Assembly (NCBI GenBank): GCA_963749895.1
Contig: CAVVOG010000003.1
Span: forward strand, 1,302,001-1,366,000
DNA length: 64,000 bases
From: AC-51 sp963749895
Lineage (GTDB): Bacteria > Actinomycetota > UBA4738 > HRBIN12
Direction: 5' to 3'
Shown: positions 16,322 to 24,456 of the stretch, one piece after another
How the letters are laid out: every line of letters starts with the position of its first letter
How positions within the stretch are numbered: position 1 is the stretch's first letter
Notes under the pieces: model-generated
What the model saw: the letters and a program-made list of their open reading frames with translations, nothing else
Database searches by the model: none
Told to the model about the DNA's origin: nothing
Position numbers and translations under genes: made by a program

Positions 16322-17313
16322 CGGCCGTCGTCACGGGGGGAAGCGGCTTCGTCGGAGGTGCCGTCGTTCGGCACCTCGTCGACCGGGGGGTCACCGTCCG
16401 CGCCCTGGTGCGCAGCTCCGAGGCGGCCGCGACCGTCGTCGCGTTGGGCGCCGAACCCGCGATCGTCGACCTCCACGACACCGCCGCAGTGGCGACGTCC
16501 CTGGGGGGCACCGAGGTGGTGTTCCACGTCGCCGGCCGCAACGCGGCGTGCCCGCGACACCCGTCGTCGCTCGACCGGGACAACGTCGACGCGGCCGTGT
16601 CGGTGGTCCGGGCGGCCGCGCGCGCCGGCGTGGCCCGCGTCGTCCACACGTCGTCCGCGGCGACGCTCGGCGAGCGAGCGGGCACCGTCGGGCGCGAGGA
16701 CTCACGGCACCGCGGGTGGTTCCTCTCCCCCTACGAGCGCAGCAAGTACCTCGGGGAGCGCGCGGTCGTGGCCGCGGGTCGCGATGCCGGTATCGACGTC
16801 GTCGTGGTGAACCCCTGTTCCGTCCAGGGGCCGGGCCGCGCCACGGGTTCGGCCGAGCTGCTGCTGCGGCTCGCGCGATCGAGGACCGCCGCGCTCGTGC
16901 GGACCTGGATCTCCGTCGTCGACGTGGACGATTGCGCCGAGGGGCACCTTCGAGCCGCGGAGCTTGGGAGGCCGGGCGAGCGCTACGTCCTCAGCGGGGT
17001 ATCGCTGCAGGTGGACGAGGCGCTCGAGGTCGTGCGCGGGCTGACTGGCCGCCCACGGCGTGTCATGTGGATCCCGGCCGGTGTCGTCCGTGGCGCGGCC
17101 CCCCTGACCGTCCTCGCACGCCTCGGTCCGCGTACCGCAGACCCGCCGGTGTGCCCGGCGGTCGTTCGCACGCTGTTGCACGGCCACCGCTACGACGGCA
17201 CGAAGGCGGCGCGAGACCTCGGGGTCGAGTACCGCCCGTTCGAGGAGACCGTCGCACGGACGCTCGACTGGGCGGCTGATCAGGGCCACCTGAGGTCGAG
17301 ACGTCGAGGCTAG
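16318..17313 (+). CDS. NAD-dependent epimerase/dehydratase (extended SDR)
   Basis: The 331-residue protein starts with the Rossmann motif VVTGGSGFVGGAVV and has the extended-SDR catalytic pair in SPYERSKYLGE (YxxxK). SVVDVDDCAEGHLRA and a ERYVLSG segment follow. It resembles dihydroflavonol-reductase/hopanoid-associated sugar epimerase proteins. The substrate is unknown. It overlaps pgsA by four bases (ATGA), so its start is fixed and it is coupled to that gene; a role in envelope lipid or sugar chemistry is a guess from context. Confidence 0.87.
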   Translation: MTAVVTGGSGFVGGAVVRHLVDRGVTVRALVRSSEAAATVVALGAEPAIVDLHDTAAVATSLGGTEVVFHVAGRNAACPRHPSSLDRDNVDAAVSVVRAAARAGVARVVHTSSAATLGERAGTVGREDSRHRGWFLSPYERSKYLGERAVVAAGRDAGIDVVVVNPCSVQGPGRATGSAELLLRLARSRTAALVRTWISVVDVDDCAEGHLRAAELGRPGERYVLSGVSLQVDEALEVVRGLTGRPRRVMWIPAGVVRGAAPLTVLARLGPRTADPPVCPAVVRTLLHGHRYDGTKAARDLGVEYRPFEETVARTLDWAADQGHLRSRRRG

Positions 17314-17319
17314 GATGCA

Positions 17320-17339
17320 GCGCAGGGGCGCACCTGCGC
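17320..17339 (+). terminator. 7-bp stem-loop after the epimerase gene
   Basis: GCGCAGG and CCTGCGC flank a 6-base loop, directly after a TAGGAT (17311-17316). It may terminate the pgsA-epimerase message or form the 5' end of the glpX mRNA if TAGGAT is a -10. Confidence 0.4.
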
Positions 17340-17368
17340 TCCGTTGCGGATGACCTGGAGGTGCTCCG

Positions 17369-18358
17369 ATGACGCAGCTGCCCGACCGGAACCTGGCGAT
17401 GGAACTCGTGCGCGTGACCGAGGCGGCGGCACTGGCGGCCGGACGATGGGTGGGTCGGCTCGACAAGAACGCCGCGGATCAGGCCGCCGTCGACGCGATG
17501 CGGTACATGATCGACAGCGTGTCGATGGACGGCGTCGTCGTGATCGGCGAGGGCGAGAAGGACGAGGCCCCGATGCTGTTCAACGGCGAGCGCGTCGGGA
17601 TCGGCCACGGGCCGGAGACCGACGTCGCCGTGGACCCGATCGACGGCACGCGGCTCACGAGCGTCGGTCAGCCGAACGCCCTGTCGGTGATCGCGCTGGC
17701 GCCTCGTGGGGCGATGTTCTTCCCCGGCGCCGCGATGTACATGGAGAAGATCGCGACCGGCCCCGAGGCCGCCGACGTGATCGACATCGAGGCCGGGGTG
17801 CGCGAGAACATCCTGCGTGTCGCCAAGGCGAAGGGGAAGCGCCCGGAGGAAATCACGGTCACGATCCTCGACCGCGATCGCCACGTCGAGATGATCGAGG
17901 AGATCCGTGGCAGCGGAGCCAAGATCGCGCTGATCACCGACGGCGACGTCGCAGGGGCGATCGTTGCGGCGGCGCCACGGACCGAGGTCGACATGCTGAT
18001 CGGGATCGGCGGCACGCCCGAGGGCGTCGTCGCGGCCGCTGCCCTGAAGTGCCTCGGCGGTGCGATCCAGGGGCGCCTCTACCCCAGGAACGAGGAGGAG
18101 CGTCGGTCGCTGCTCGACGACGGATACGACCTCGACAAGGTGCTCACGGCCGACGATCTCGCCGCAGGCGACGACGTGTTCTTCGCGGCCACCGGCATCA
18201 CCGACGGATACCTGCTCGAGGGGGTTCGGTACTTCCATGACGGCGCCACGACCTACTCGATGGTGATGCGAGGCCGCTCGGGCACGGCGCGGTACGTGGA
18301 ATCGCACCACCGGTTCGAGAAGCTCGAGCGGTTCTCGGAGATCGCCTACCGCCCGTGA
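17369..18358 (+). CDS. glpX: Class II fructose-1,6-bisphosphatase GlpX
   Basis: The 329-residue protein is the GlpX type used by most actinobacteria. It has MDGVVVIGEGEKDEAPML, the metal motif VDPIDGTRLT, ITDGDVAGAI and IGIGGTPEGVVAA. It hydrolyses fructose-1,6-bisphosphate in gluconeogenesis, which is needed for growth on glycerol or dihydroxyacetone as supplied by the island upstream. GGAGGT nine bases before the ATG supports the start. Its stop overlaps the GTG of the following gene (GTGA). Confidence 0.95.
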   Translation: MTQLPDRNLAMELVRVTEAAALAAGRWVGRLDKNAADQAAVDAMRYMIDSVSMDGVVVIGEGEKDEAPMLFNGERVGIGHGPETDVAVDPIDGTRLTSVGQPNALSVIALAPRGAMFFPGAAMYMEKIATGPEAADVIDIEAGVRENILRVAKAKGKRPEEITVTILDRDRHVEMIEEIRGSGAKIALITDGDVAGAIVAAAPRTEVDMLIGIGGTPEGVVAAAALKCLGGAIQGRLYPRNEEERRSLLDDGYDLDKVLTADDLAAGDDVFFAATGITDGYLLEGVRYFHDGATTYSMVMRGRSGTARYVESHHRFEKLERFSEIAYRP

Positions 18359-19290
18359 CCGACGCCTGGCTCGGGGCGGCGCTCGACGCGTGGGACGCGC
18401 TGCGCCGAGACGCGACCCGGCCGCGTGACGGCGAGCTCGAGATCATGGAGGGTCCCGGCCACGGGCCAGCCACCCTGTGGCCCCTGACCCACGTGCTCTG
18501 GGCGGCAGCCGAGGTCGTCGCGATCGGAGGCGCGGTGGACGTCGACGCGTTCCGGCCGGCGCTTCGCAGGCTCAGACGTGACGACGCGTACGCAGCCACG
18601 CCCGGCGGCCGGCGTTTCTTCGACGACAACGCGTGGCTCGGCCTGGCGTCGCTCCGCCTCCTGGAGGTCACCGGCGACGACCGTCATCGGCGCCGCGCGG
18701 CGCGCACCGCGACCTTCGTTCGGCAGGGTGAGGCCACCGGCGGCGGGGTGCGGTGGGCCGAACGCTCGCCGAGCCGCAACGCGTGCAGCACGGCGGCCTC
18801 GGCGTGGCTCGTGCTGGCCCACCCCGGTGCCCCCGACGATCGCGGGTTCGCCGAGCGCTCGATGGCGTGGCTGGAGCGGACCCTTCGGCGTTCCGACGGC
18901 CTGATCGCCGACCGGGTCGTCCGAGGCACGGTGGTGCGGAGCGCCTGGAGCTACAACCAGGGAGCCGCGATCGCGGCCTGGCGACGCCTCGGCCGCTCGG
19001 ACCTGGCCGAGCCGTTGGCGGACGCAGCGCTCGCGCGGTTCCGCGACGATCGACTCTGGCACGAGCCCCCCGCGTTCTCCGCGGTGCTGTTCCGGGTGCT
19101 GCTCGAGCGTCCTTCACGCCCGGTCACGACGGCCCTCGATGCCTACCTGGAACGACTGGTGGACGAAGCGCGAGATGCGGCGGGCTGGTTCACGGAGGGA
19201 GGCGTCGGCTCGTACGACGGTCGTCCGACGATCGATCAGGCGGCCGTCGTGCAACTGCTCGCGCTCAGGGCGCAGGGTCGCGGCCGCTGA
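18355..19290 (+). CDS. Glycoside hydrolase family 76-like (alpha/alpha)6 barrel protein
   Basis: The 311-residue protein has no signal peptide. It shows a repeating helical pattern and the family-76-like features DDNAWLGLASLRLLE (double Asp near residues 83-84), an NACSTAASAWLVLA segment and SYNQGAAIAAW. GH76 enzymes cleave alpha-1,6-mannans, usually outside the cell; a cytoplasmic member would act on internal glycans or be a sugar-binding relative. The GTG start lies inside the glpX stop, so it is made with the gluconeogenic phosphatase. The family call is moderate. Confidence 0.55.
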   Translation: MTDAWLGAALDAWDALRRDATRPRDGELEIMEGPGHGPATLWPLTHVLWAAAEVVAIGGAVDVDAFRPALRRLRRDDAYAATPGGRRFFDDNAWLGLASLRLLEVTGDDRHRRRAARTATFVRQGEATGGGVRWAERSPSRNACSTAASAWLVLAHPGAPDDRGFAERSMAWLERTLRRSDGLIADRVVRGTVVRSAWSYNQGAAIAAWRRLGRSDLAEPLADAALARFRDDRLWHEPPAFSAVLFRVLLERPSRPVTTALDAYLERLVDEARDAAGWFTEGGVGSYDGRPTIDQAAVVQLLALRAQGRGR

Positions 19291-19501
19291 GCTCCCAGAC
19301 ACCGGTCGAGATCCGCCGAGCGACCCCGGCACGTCCCAGCTCCGCGAGCGCGCGTTGGGTCGCCCCACGGACATCGGGCGTCTCGAACGGAGACAGCAAC
19401 CCCTCCTTGAGAGCGCGGTCCAGCACCACGGTCCAGTGCAGCGGTCCTTCGGCCTTCTCGAGAACCGCCCGGACCGCGTCCGTCGCCTCCGTCGCGATCA
19501 C
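19265..19501 (-). CDS. Small winged-helix (HARE-HTH-like) protein
   Basis: This 78-residue protein overlaps the stop of the oxidoreductase gene as GTGA. It has the helix pattern of a HARE-HTH/winged-helix domain: AVRAVLEKAEGPLHWTVVLD, then VRGATQRALAELGRAG, ending in a wing RRISTGVWEL. Such domains bind nucleic acid or proteins in chromatin and restriction enzymes; stand-alone bacterial forms are of unknown role. The last 26 bases converge on the 3' end of the GH76-like gene. The frame is also open upstream as oxidoreductase shadow. Confidence 0.6.
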   Translation of the reverse strand: MIATEATDAVRAVLEKAEGPLHWTVVLDRALKEGLLSPFETPDVRGATQRALAELGRAGVARRISTGVWELSGRDPAP

Positions 19502-20511
19502 CCCCGTCCGTGCCACGGCTCGAGGACCTGCGAGGCGAACAGCTCGACCTGATCGGGCTCCGGCACGGCGAACGGCAGGACCCACGGCGCCACCACGACC
19601 TCCTCCACGCCGAGATCCTCGAGCGCCTGGAGCCGCCCGAGCACACGGTCGGGCGTCCCCGAGAGAGTCTCGTCGCACCACCGCTCGTAGGTGTCGTCAT
19701 CCATCGCCCCACCGGGCATGGCTGCGCGGCCGCGCGCGAACGCATCCCGGGCGGCGGGCTCGTCCTCGCCCAGGAGCGCGTAGAGCCCGACGGTCCGCCG
19801 GAAGGTCGACGGGTCGCGACCGACCGCGTCACAGGCAACCGCGACGTCGTCCAGCTTCGACCGGTACCAGTCGTCGGTGAACCGCCACACGACGTTCCAT
19901 CCAGCGGCGTGGCGCGCCGCCGCCCGCAGCAACCTCGGGCCGCCCTTGCCGCCCACCCAGACCGGGATCGGTCGCTGCACCGGCGCCGGCAGCAACCGGG
20001 CGTCGCGGACCGAGAACGCACGTCCCTCTACCGTGACGGGCTGCGCGTCCGCACGGAACAGACCGTCGAGGATCGCGAGCGCATCCTCGAGCGCCGCGAA
20101 GCGCTCGCCGATCGACCCGAACCGATACCCGAATGCGTCGAACTCCTCCCGGAGCCATCCTGCCCCCACGCCGAGGTCGAGCCGTCCACCCGAGGCCTGA
20201 TCGATCGTCGCCGCCATCTTCGCGACGAGCCCCGGATGACGGAACGGTGCGCCCAGGACCAAGACGCCGAGCCGCACACGGTCGGTGCGCATCGCGAGCC
20301 CCGAGAGCGACGTGAGGGGCTCCAGCGCGTCGATCGGGGAGGGATCGGCTCCGTATCGGACGAACGAGTAGAAGAAGTGATCCGAGACCCAGACGGAGTC
20401 GAACCCCAGCTCCTCGGCTCGAACGGCCCAGCCGGCCATGGCCTCGAAGGTGATCGGGGCTCCGCCCGGGAGCGAGAAGCCGTAGTGGGGCAGGCTCAAC
20501 CCGATTCGCAT
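19498..20511 (-). CDS. LLM-class (luciferase-like) F420-type oxidoreductase
   Basis: The 337-residue TIM-barrel protein has the bacterial-luciferase fold signatures: MRIGLSLPHYGF at the N-terminus, ELGFDSVWVSDHFF, RVRLGVLVLGAPFRHPGLVAKMAATIDQ-type core and LGVGAGW. Actinobacterial members use F420 or FMN. The substrate is unknown. The ATG at 20511 has a TATCCT -10 six bases upstream and the MRIGL start is typical, so upstream in-frame ATG codons are rejected. A small winged-helix gene is coupled downstream. Confidence 0.88.
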   Translation of the reverse strand: MRIGLSLPHYGFSLPGGAPITFEAMAGWAVRAEELGFDSVWVSDHFFYSFVRYGADPSPIDALEPLTSLSGLAMRTDRVRLGVLVLGAPFRHPGLVAKMAATIDQASGGRLDLGVGAGWLREEFDAFGYRFGSIGERFAALEDALAILDGLFRADAQPVTVEGRAFSVRDARLLPAPVQRPIPVWVGGKGGPRLLRAAARHAAGWNVVWRFTDDWYRSKLDDVAVACDAVGRDPSTFRRTVGLYALLGEDEPAARDAFARGRAAMPGGAMDDDTYERWCDETLSGTPDRVLGRLQALEDLGVEEVVVAPWVLPFAVPEPDQVELFASQVLEPWHGRG

Positions 20512-20517
20512 GCGCCG

Positions 20518-20523
20518 AGGATA
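20518..20523 (-). promoter_or_regulatory. -10 TATCCT of a leaderless LLM-oxidoreductase gene
   Basis: The hexamer ends six bases before the ATG at 20511 on the minus strand. Confidence 0.5.
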
Positions 20524-20533
20524 CGCGCCGGGC

Positions 20534-21325
20534 TCAAGGGGCCGGCGACGGCACCGACGTGCGTTCGCGGAGGGTGCCGCGCAGCACCACGCGATCACGC
20601 GCATCGGTCACGAAGACGTTGACGAACGCCGTGAGGTCTCGAGACACCGACGCGATCGTCGTGGCTTCGCCGCCGGGATCGAGGATCGAGACCGTCCCTA
20701 CGTCGATGATCGTGCCCATGCCGTCCGCGATCGCGACCCGGTACGGGAGACGAGCATCTCCTTCGGGCAGACCCGTGACCATCACGACGACCCGGTCCTT
20801 GAGCCGCGGCACGACGATCGTCATCGCGGTACCGCGCGCCCGACCGGCGTTCTCTGGACCGAGGACCCCCAGGAACACGTCTGCCTCGGGGTCCATGAAT
20901 CGGGAGTCGTCGATCAAACGTGAGAACTCTTCAAGTGCCTGGCTGGCTCGGTCGGCCACCACTGCGGTCTGTTCGTCGGGGGCAGAGCGGCGCGCGATCA
21001 CGGCGCCCACGCCGAGACCCGACAAGGCGATCGCCGCCGCGAGGACCAGCGTGCCCGCCCGGCGCACCGATCGCCGCCGACCCGACACGGGCCGGCCCGC
21101 GACCTGCTGGACGGCATCCACGACCCGGTCCTCGAGGTCGGACGGGAGGTTCGCCGGTGGGGTCGCGTAGGCGAAGGTCGCCGCCGCCCGCGCCAGGTCC
21201 TGCGCCTCCTTGCGGCACGCGGCGCACCACGCGAGGTGACGCTCGACGATCAGCGTCTCCCGCGCGCCCGCGACGCCGAGCGTGTGCTCGGTCAGCAGCT
21301 CGCGAACGACGGAGCAGCTCACCAT
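20534..21325 (-). CDS. Anti-sigma factor (RskA/zinc-finger type)
   Basis: The 263-residue protein has an N-terminal anti-sigma zinc-finger-like motif (HLAWCAACRKEA, HxxxCxxC) within about residues 1-60. One transmembrane helix (TLVLAAAIALSGLGVGAVIA) lies near residue 90-110, and an extracytoplasmic RskA-like C-terminal domain follows. It would hold the sigma factor encoded just upstream at the membrane until an outside signal triggers cleavage. The two genes overlap by seven bases. Confidence 0.87.
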   Translation of the reverse strand: MVSCSVVRELLTEHTLGVAGARETLIVERHLAWCAACRKEAQDLARAAATFAYATPPANLPSDLEDRVVDAVQQVAGRPVSGRRRSVRRAGTLVLAAAIALSGLGVGAVIARRSAPDEQTAVVADRASQALEEFSRLIDDSRFMDPEADVFLGVLGPENAGRARGTAMTIVVPRLKDRVVVMVTGLPEGDARLPYRVAIADGMGTIIDVGTVSILDPGGEATTIASVSRDLTAFVNVFVTDARDRVVLRGTLRERTSVPSPAP

Positions 21326-21888
21326 GCGTCTTTCGCCTCGTTCGCCTTGCGAACCTTGATCAGGGCCGTGCGCAGGCGGGTCTTCACCGTTCCCAGGGGG
21401 ACGCCGTCCGCCTCGGAGATCTCCCGGGCGGTGAGACCACCGAAGTAGGCGCGAGCGAGCAGCCGTTGCTCGGCATCTGAGAGCGACGAGATCGCCCGGA
21501 GGGCGGCGTCACGCTCCATGACCGCGTCCTCCTCATCGATCCCGGGTGTCTCGGGCACCTCGTCGACGAGGACGAGGTGCGGACGCGACACGCCGGTCTC
21601 ACGACGGAGGCGGTCGACGGCGAGGTTGTGCGCGATCGTCATGAGCCAGGTCGACAGCCGGCCACGTGCCGGGTCGAACCGCGCGGCCTTCCGCCACGCG
21701 GTCGTGAACACGTCCTGTGTGAGCTCCTCGGCAGCCTCACGGGAGCCCAGCAGGCGCAGCCCCATCGTGAAGACGGGGCGCCCGAACCGGGCGTACATCG
21801 CACGGATCGCATCGTCGTCACCGGCAAGGAGCCCTTCCATCAGTTGTCGCTCCTCCACGGGGAGCAGCGGGCCGTCCTGTCGTTGCAC
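21319..21888 (-). CDS. ECF RNA polymerase sigma factor
   Basis: The 189-residue sigma-70-family protein has region 2 (about residues 20-90: LTQDVFTTAWRKAARFD, STWLMTIAHNLAVDRLR) and region 4 (about 130-185: LLARAYFGGLTAREIS, GTVKTRLRTAL). It resembles the SigK/SigL group paired with RskA-like anti-sigma factors. The GTG start at 21888 is preceded by GGAAGGA; a TATACC on the minus strand at 21904-21909 could be its -10. It is likely autoregulated, but no -35/-10 ECF pair could be confirmed. Confidence 0.9.
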   Translation of the reverse strand: MQRQDGPLLPVEERQLMEGLLAGDDDAIRAMYARFGRPVFTMGLRLLGSREAAEELTQDVFTTAWRKAARFDPARGRLSTWLMTIAHNLAVDRLRRETGVSRPHLVLVDEVPETPGIDEEDAVMERDAALRAISSLSDAEQRLLARAYFGGLTAREISEADGVPLGTVKTRLRTALIKVRKANEAKDAW

Positions 21889-22019
21889 AGGCCGTTCCTT
21901 CCCGGTATACGCGTGCCCTGGTGGGGGTGGCTTGCGACCCCTCGAACCGATGGTCGCACGCTTGCGGTTGTCCTGCCATGCCTGATCCGCCCGACCTAGG
22001 CGCGAGGATCAGAGCAGCG

Positions 22020-22025
22020 TAGGCT
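22020..22025 (+). promoter_or_regulatory. -10 TAGGCT upstream of nfeD
   Basis: The hexamer lies 77 bases before the nfeD ATG, giving a leader of about 70 bases. No matching -35 was recognised. Confidence 0.35.
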
Positions 22026-22101
22026 CGTCACAGGATCGCCACATCGCGCGAACCGCGTCGCGTCGCCCGCCGAACCATCGGCGACGGAAGGGGAACCGAG
22101 G

Positions 22102-23454
22102 ATGACAGGCAGGCTTGCTCGGCTGGTGGCGGGCCTCGCGATGATCACGGTGGCGCTCACCTCTCAGATCGCCGGGGCGCAGCCCTCCGAGGAGCAGGTC
22201 GTCCGCCTCGAACTCGCCGGTACGGTGGATCCGCTCGTCGCCGACTACCTCGAGGGCTCGATCGCGCGCGCGCAGGAGGAGGGGGCCGGAGCGGTCCTGA
22301 TCGTCATCGACACCCCCGGGGGCCTCGACTCCTCGATGCGGCAGATCACCGAGGCGATCATGAACGCCCGGGTCCCGGTGATCACGTACGTGGCACCGGC
22401 GGGCGGACGGGCGGCCTCAGCGGGCGCGTTCATCCTTCTCTCCGCTCCCGTGGCGGCGATGTCCCCCGGTACGAACGTCGGCGCCGCGACCCCGGTCGGG
22501 CTGTCGGGCGGTGACCTGAGCAACAAGATCGCGAACGATGCGGCCGGCTACATGCGGAGCATCGCGGAGACGTACGACCGCAACGTCGAGATCGCCGAGA
22601 GCTTCGTTACCGACGCGGAGAGCATCTCCGCCGAGGAGGCCTTGTCCGGCGGGGTGATCGATCTGATCGCGGGGACCGAAGAGGAGCTGCTGGCCGCCGT
22701 CGACGGGTCGACGGTGACCCTCGGGACGGGCGGCACCGCCGTGATCGCCTCCTCCGGACCCGTGGTCGACGAGCCGATGGGGGCCTTCGTCGGGTTCCTC
22801 CACGGTCTGTTCGACCCGAACATCGCGTTCCTGTTCTTCTGGCTCGGTCTCGCGTTGATCGTGCTCGAACTGCTCGTTCCCGGACACATCTTCTCGGGCA
22901 CCGTCGGCACGATCATGCTGATCATCGCGTTGCTGTCCTTCGGCCTCTTGCCGGTCCGCTGGATCGGGATCGCGCTGCTGGTCTTCTCGGTGGTCGCGTT
23001 CGTGATCGAGATCAACGCCCCGGGACTCGGCGTGTGGGGCATCGCGGGGACCGTGTCGCTCATGCTGGGAGGATGGTTCCTCTACGACCGCTCCAGCGGC
23101 GTGGAGGTCTCCCCGTGGCTCCTCGTCTCGGTCGCCGCCGTCATGGCGCTGTTCTTCGGGTTCATCGTGGCGAAGGTCCTCAAGATGCGACATCTCCCGC
23201 CCGTGCAGGGGCCCGGCGCCATCGTCGGGCATGCCGGGCTCGCGATCGGGAGCGGGGTCGACGAGCGAGGCGGCATGGTCCGCGTCAACGCCGAGGAGTG
23301 GGGGGCCGTCGCGCCCGGTGGGCTGATCCCCGCCGGGCGGGAGGTCCGTGTCACCGGTCTCGATGGGCTCGTGCTCACCGTCGAGCCGCTCGATGGGGAG
23401 CACGTGCCGGCGGGTGGCAACGCCGCGCCGGCTGAGGAAGGAGGAGCGTCCTGA
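22102..23454 (+). CDS. nfeD: NfeD-family membrane serine protease
   Basis: The 450-residue protein has a signal peptide (cleavage near AQPSE), a ClpP-like protease domain (about residues 30-225), four to five membrane helices (about 235-350) and a C-terminal OB-fold NfeD domain. The nucleophile segment GGRAASAGAFI and the downstream KIANDAAGY lysine give the Ser-Lys dyad. NfeD proteases cleave the C-terminus of partner stomatin-like proteins. That partner is encoded next, with a 1-base overlap, the classic nfeD-slipin arrangement in membrane-domain quality control. Confidence 0.92.
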   Translation: MTGRLARLVAGLAMITVALTSQIAGAQPSEEQVVRLELAGTVDPLVADYLEGSIARAQEEGAGAVLIVIDTPGGLDSSMRQITEAIMNARVPVITYVAPAGGRAASAGAFILLSAPVAAMSPGTNVGAATPVGLSGGDLSNKIANDAAGYMRSIAETYDRNVEIAESFVTDAESISAEEALSGGVIDLIAGTEEELLAAVDGSTVTLGTGGTAVIASSGPVVDEPMGAFVGFLHGLFDPNIAFLFFWLGLALIVLELLVPGHIFSGTVGTIMLIIALLSFGLLPVRWIGIALLVFSVVAFVIEINAPGLGVWGIAGTVSLMLGGWFLYDRSSGVEVSPWLLVSVAAVMALFFGFIVAKVLKMRHLPPVQGPGAIVGHAGLAIGSGVDERGGMVRVNAEEWGAVAPGGLIPAGREVRVTGLDGLVLTVEPLDGEHVPAGGNAAPAEEGGAS

Positions 23455-24392
23455 TGGAGATCAGCCCTCTCCTGATCATCGTCGGGATCCTGGTCATCCT
23501 GGGGCTGCTGTTCCTGTTCCAGGCGATCAAGATCGTCCCTGAGTACCAGCGACTCGTCGTGTTCCGGCTCGGGAAGCTGCTCGCCACCAAGGGCCCCGGG
23601 TTGGTGATCTTGATCCCGTTCATCGACAGGGGGATCAAGGTCGACCTGCGCGAGTTCTACCTGGAGATCCCGCGACAGGACTCGATCACCAAGGACAACG
23701 CTGCGATCTCGATCGACTTCATCATGTACTACAAGGTCCTTGACGCGGCGAACTCGGTCGTCAAGGTCGCGAACTTCGCGGGTGCCGCGACGAACATCGC
23801 GGCGACGACGCTCCGCGCGGTGATCGGCGACATCCTGCTCGACGACGTGCTCGCGAAGCGCGACGAGATCAACAGCCTGCTGCGGGTCAAGCTCGACGAG
23901 GTGACCGAGCGGTGGGGCGTCAAGGTCACGAACGTCGAGATCCGCGAGATCATCCCGCCCCCGTCGGTCCAAGAGGCGATGACCCGTCAGATGTCCGCGG
24001 AGCGGACCCGGCGCGCCGTCGTCACCGAGGCTGAAGGGAACAAGTCGGCCGCGATCACGGTGGCGGAGGGTCAGAAGGAAGCCGCGATCCTCACGGCGGA
24101 GGGTCAGAAGCAGTCGGCGATCCTCACGGCCGAAGGTGAGCGTCAGTCCGCGATCTTGCGAGCCGAGGGGTTCGCCCTGGCCCTGCAGAAGATCTTCGAG
24201 ACCGCGAGCGGCGTCGACGAGAAGACGATGCGCCTGCAGTACCTCGAGGCCCTGAAGCAGGTCGGTGCCGGTGCGTCGTCGAAGATCGTCGTCCCGATGG
24301 AGCTGTCGGGGCTCGTCTCGACCTTCACCGCGATCGCGGAGGCAGCCTCGACCGACGATCGGACGTCGGGGCCCGGCCCGGCATCGGGCTGA
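23454..24392 (+). CDS. SPFH/Band-7 protein (slipin, stomatin-like)
   Basis: The 312-residue protein has one N-terminal membrane helix (about residues 5-25) and then the SPFH domain (VPEYQRLVVFRLGKLL, DLREFYLEIPRQDSITKDN). A coiled-coil built of repeats of the form AEGQKxxAILTAEG occupies about residues 185-235. Slipins form membrane-associated oligomers that organise microdomains. The near-exact internal repeats of the coiled-coil also show at DNA level around 24056-24150. It is the coupled partner of NfeD. Confidence 0.93.
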   Translation: MEISPLLIIVGILVILGLLFLFQAIKIVPEYQRLVVFRLGKLLATKGPGLVILIPFIDRGIKVDLREFYLEIPRQDSITKDNAAISIDFIMYYKVLDAANSVVKVANFAGAATNIAATTLRAVIGDILLDDVLAKRDEINSLLRVKLDEVTERWGVKVTNVEIREIIPPPSVQEAMTRQMSAERTRRAVVTEAEGNKSAAITVAEGQKEAAILTAEGQKQSAILTAEGERQSAILRAEGFALALQKIFETASGVDEKTMRLQYLEALKQVGAGASSKIVVPMELSGLVSTFTAIAEAASTDDRTSGPGPASG

Positions 24393-24409
24393 CCGCCGCC
24401 GAGACGACA

Positions 24410-24437
24410 GGAGGGCGCCGGAGACCCGGCGCCCTCC
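24410..24437. terminator. 12-bp perfect hairpin between convergent genes
   Basis: GGAGGGCGCCGG and CCGGCGCCCTCC flank AGAC, midway between the slipin stop and the pilT stop. It can serve as a bidirectional terminator; there is no T-run, as is common in GC-rich genomes. Confidence 0.7.
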
Positions 24438-24456
24438 GCGCGTTCGGGTCGCGGCC

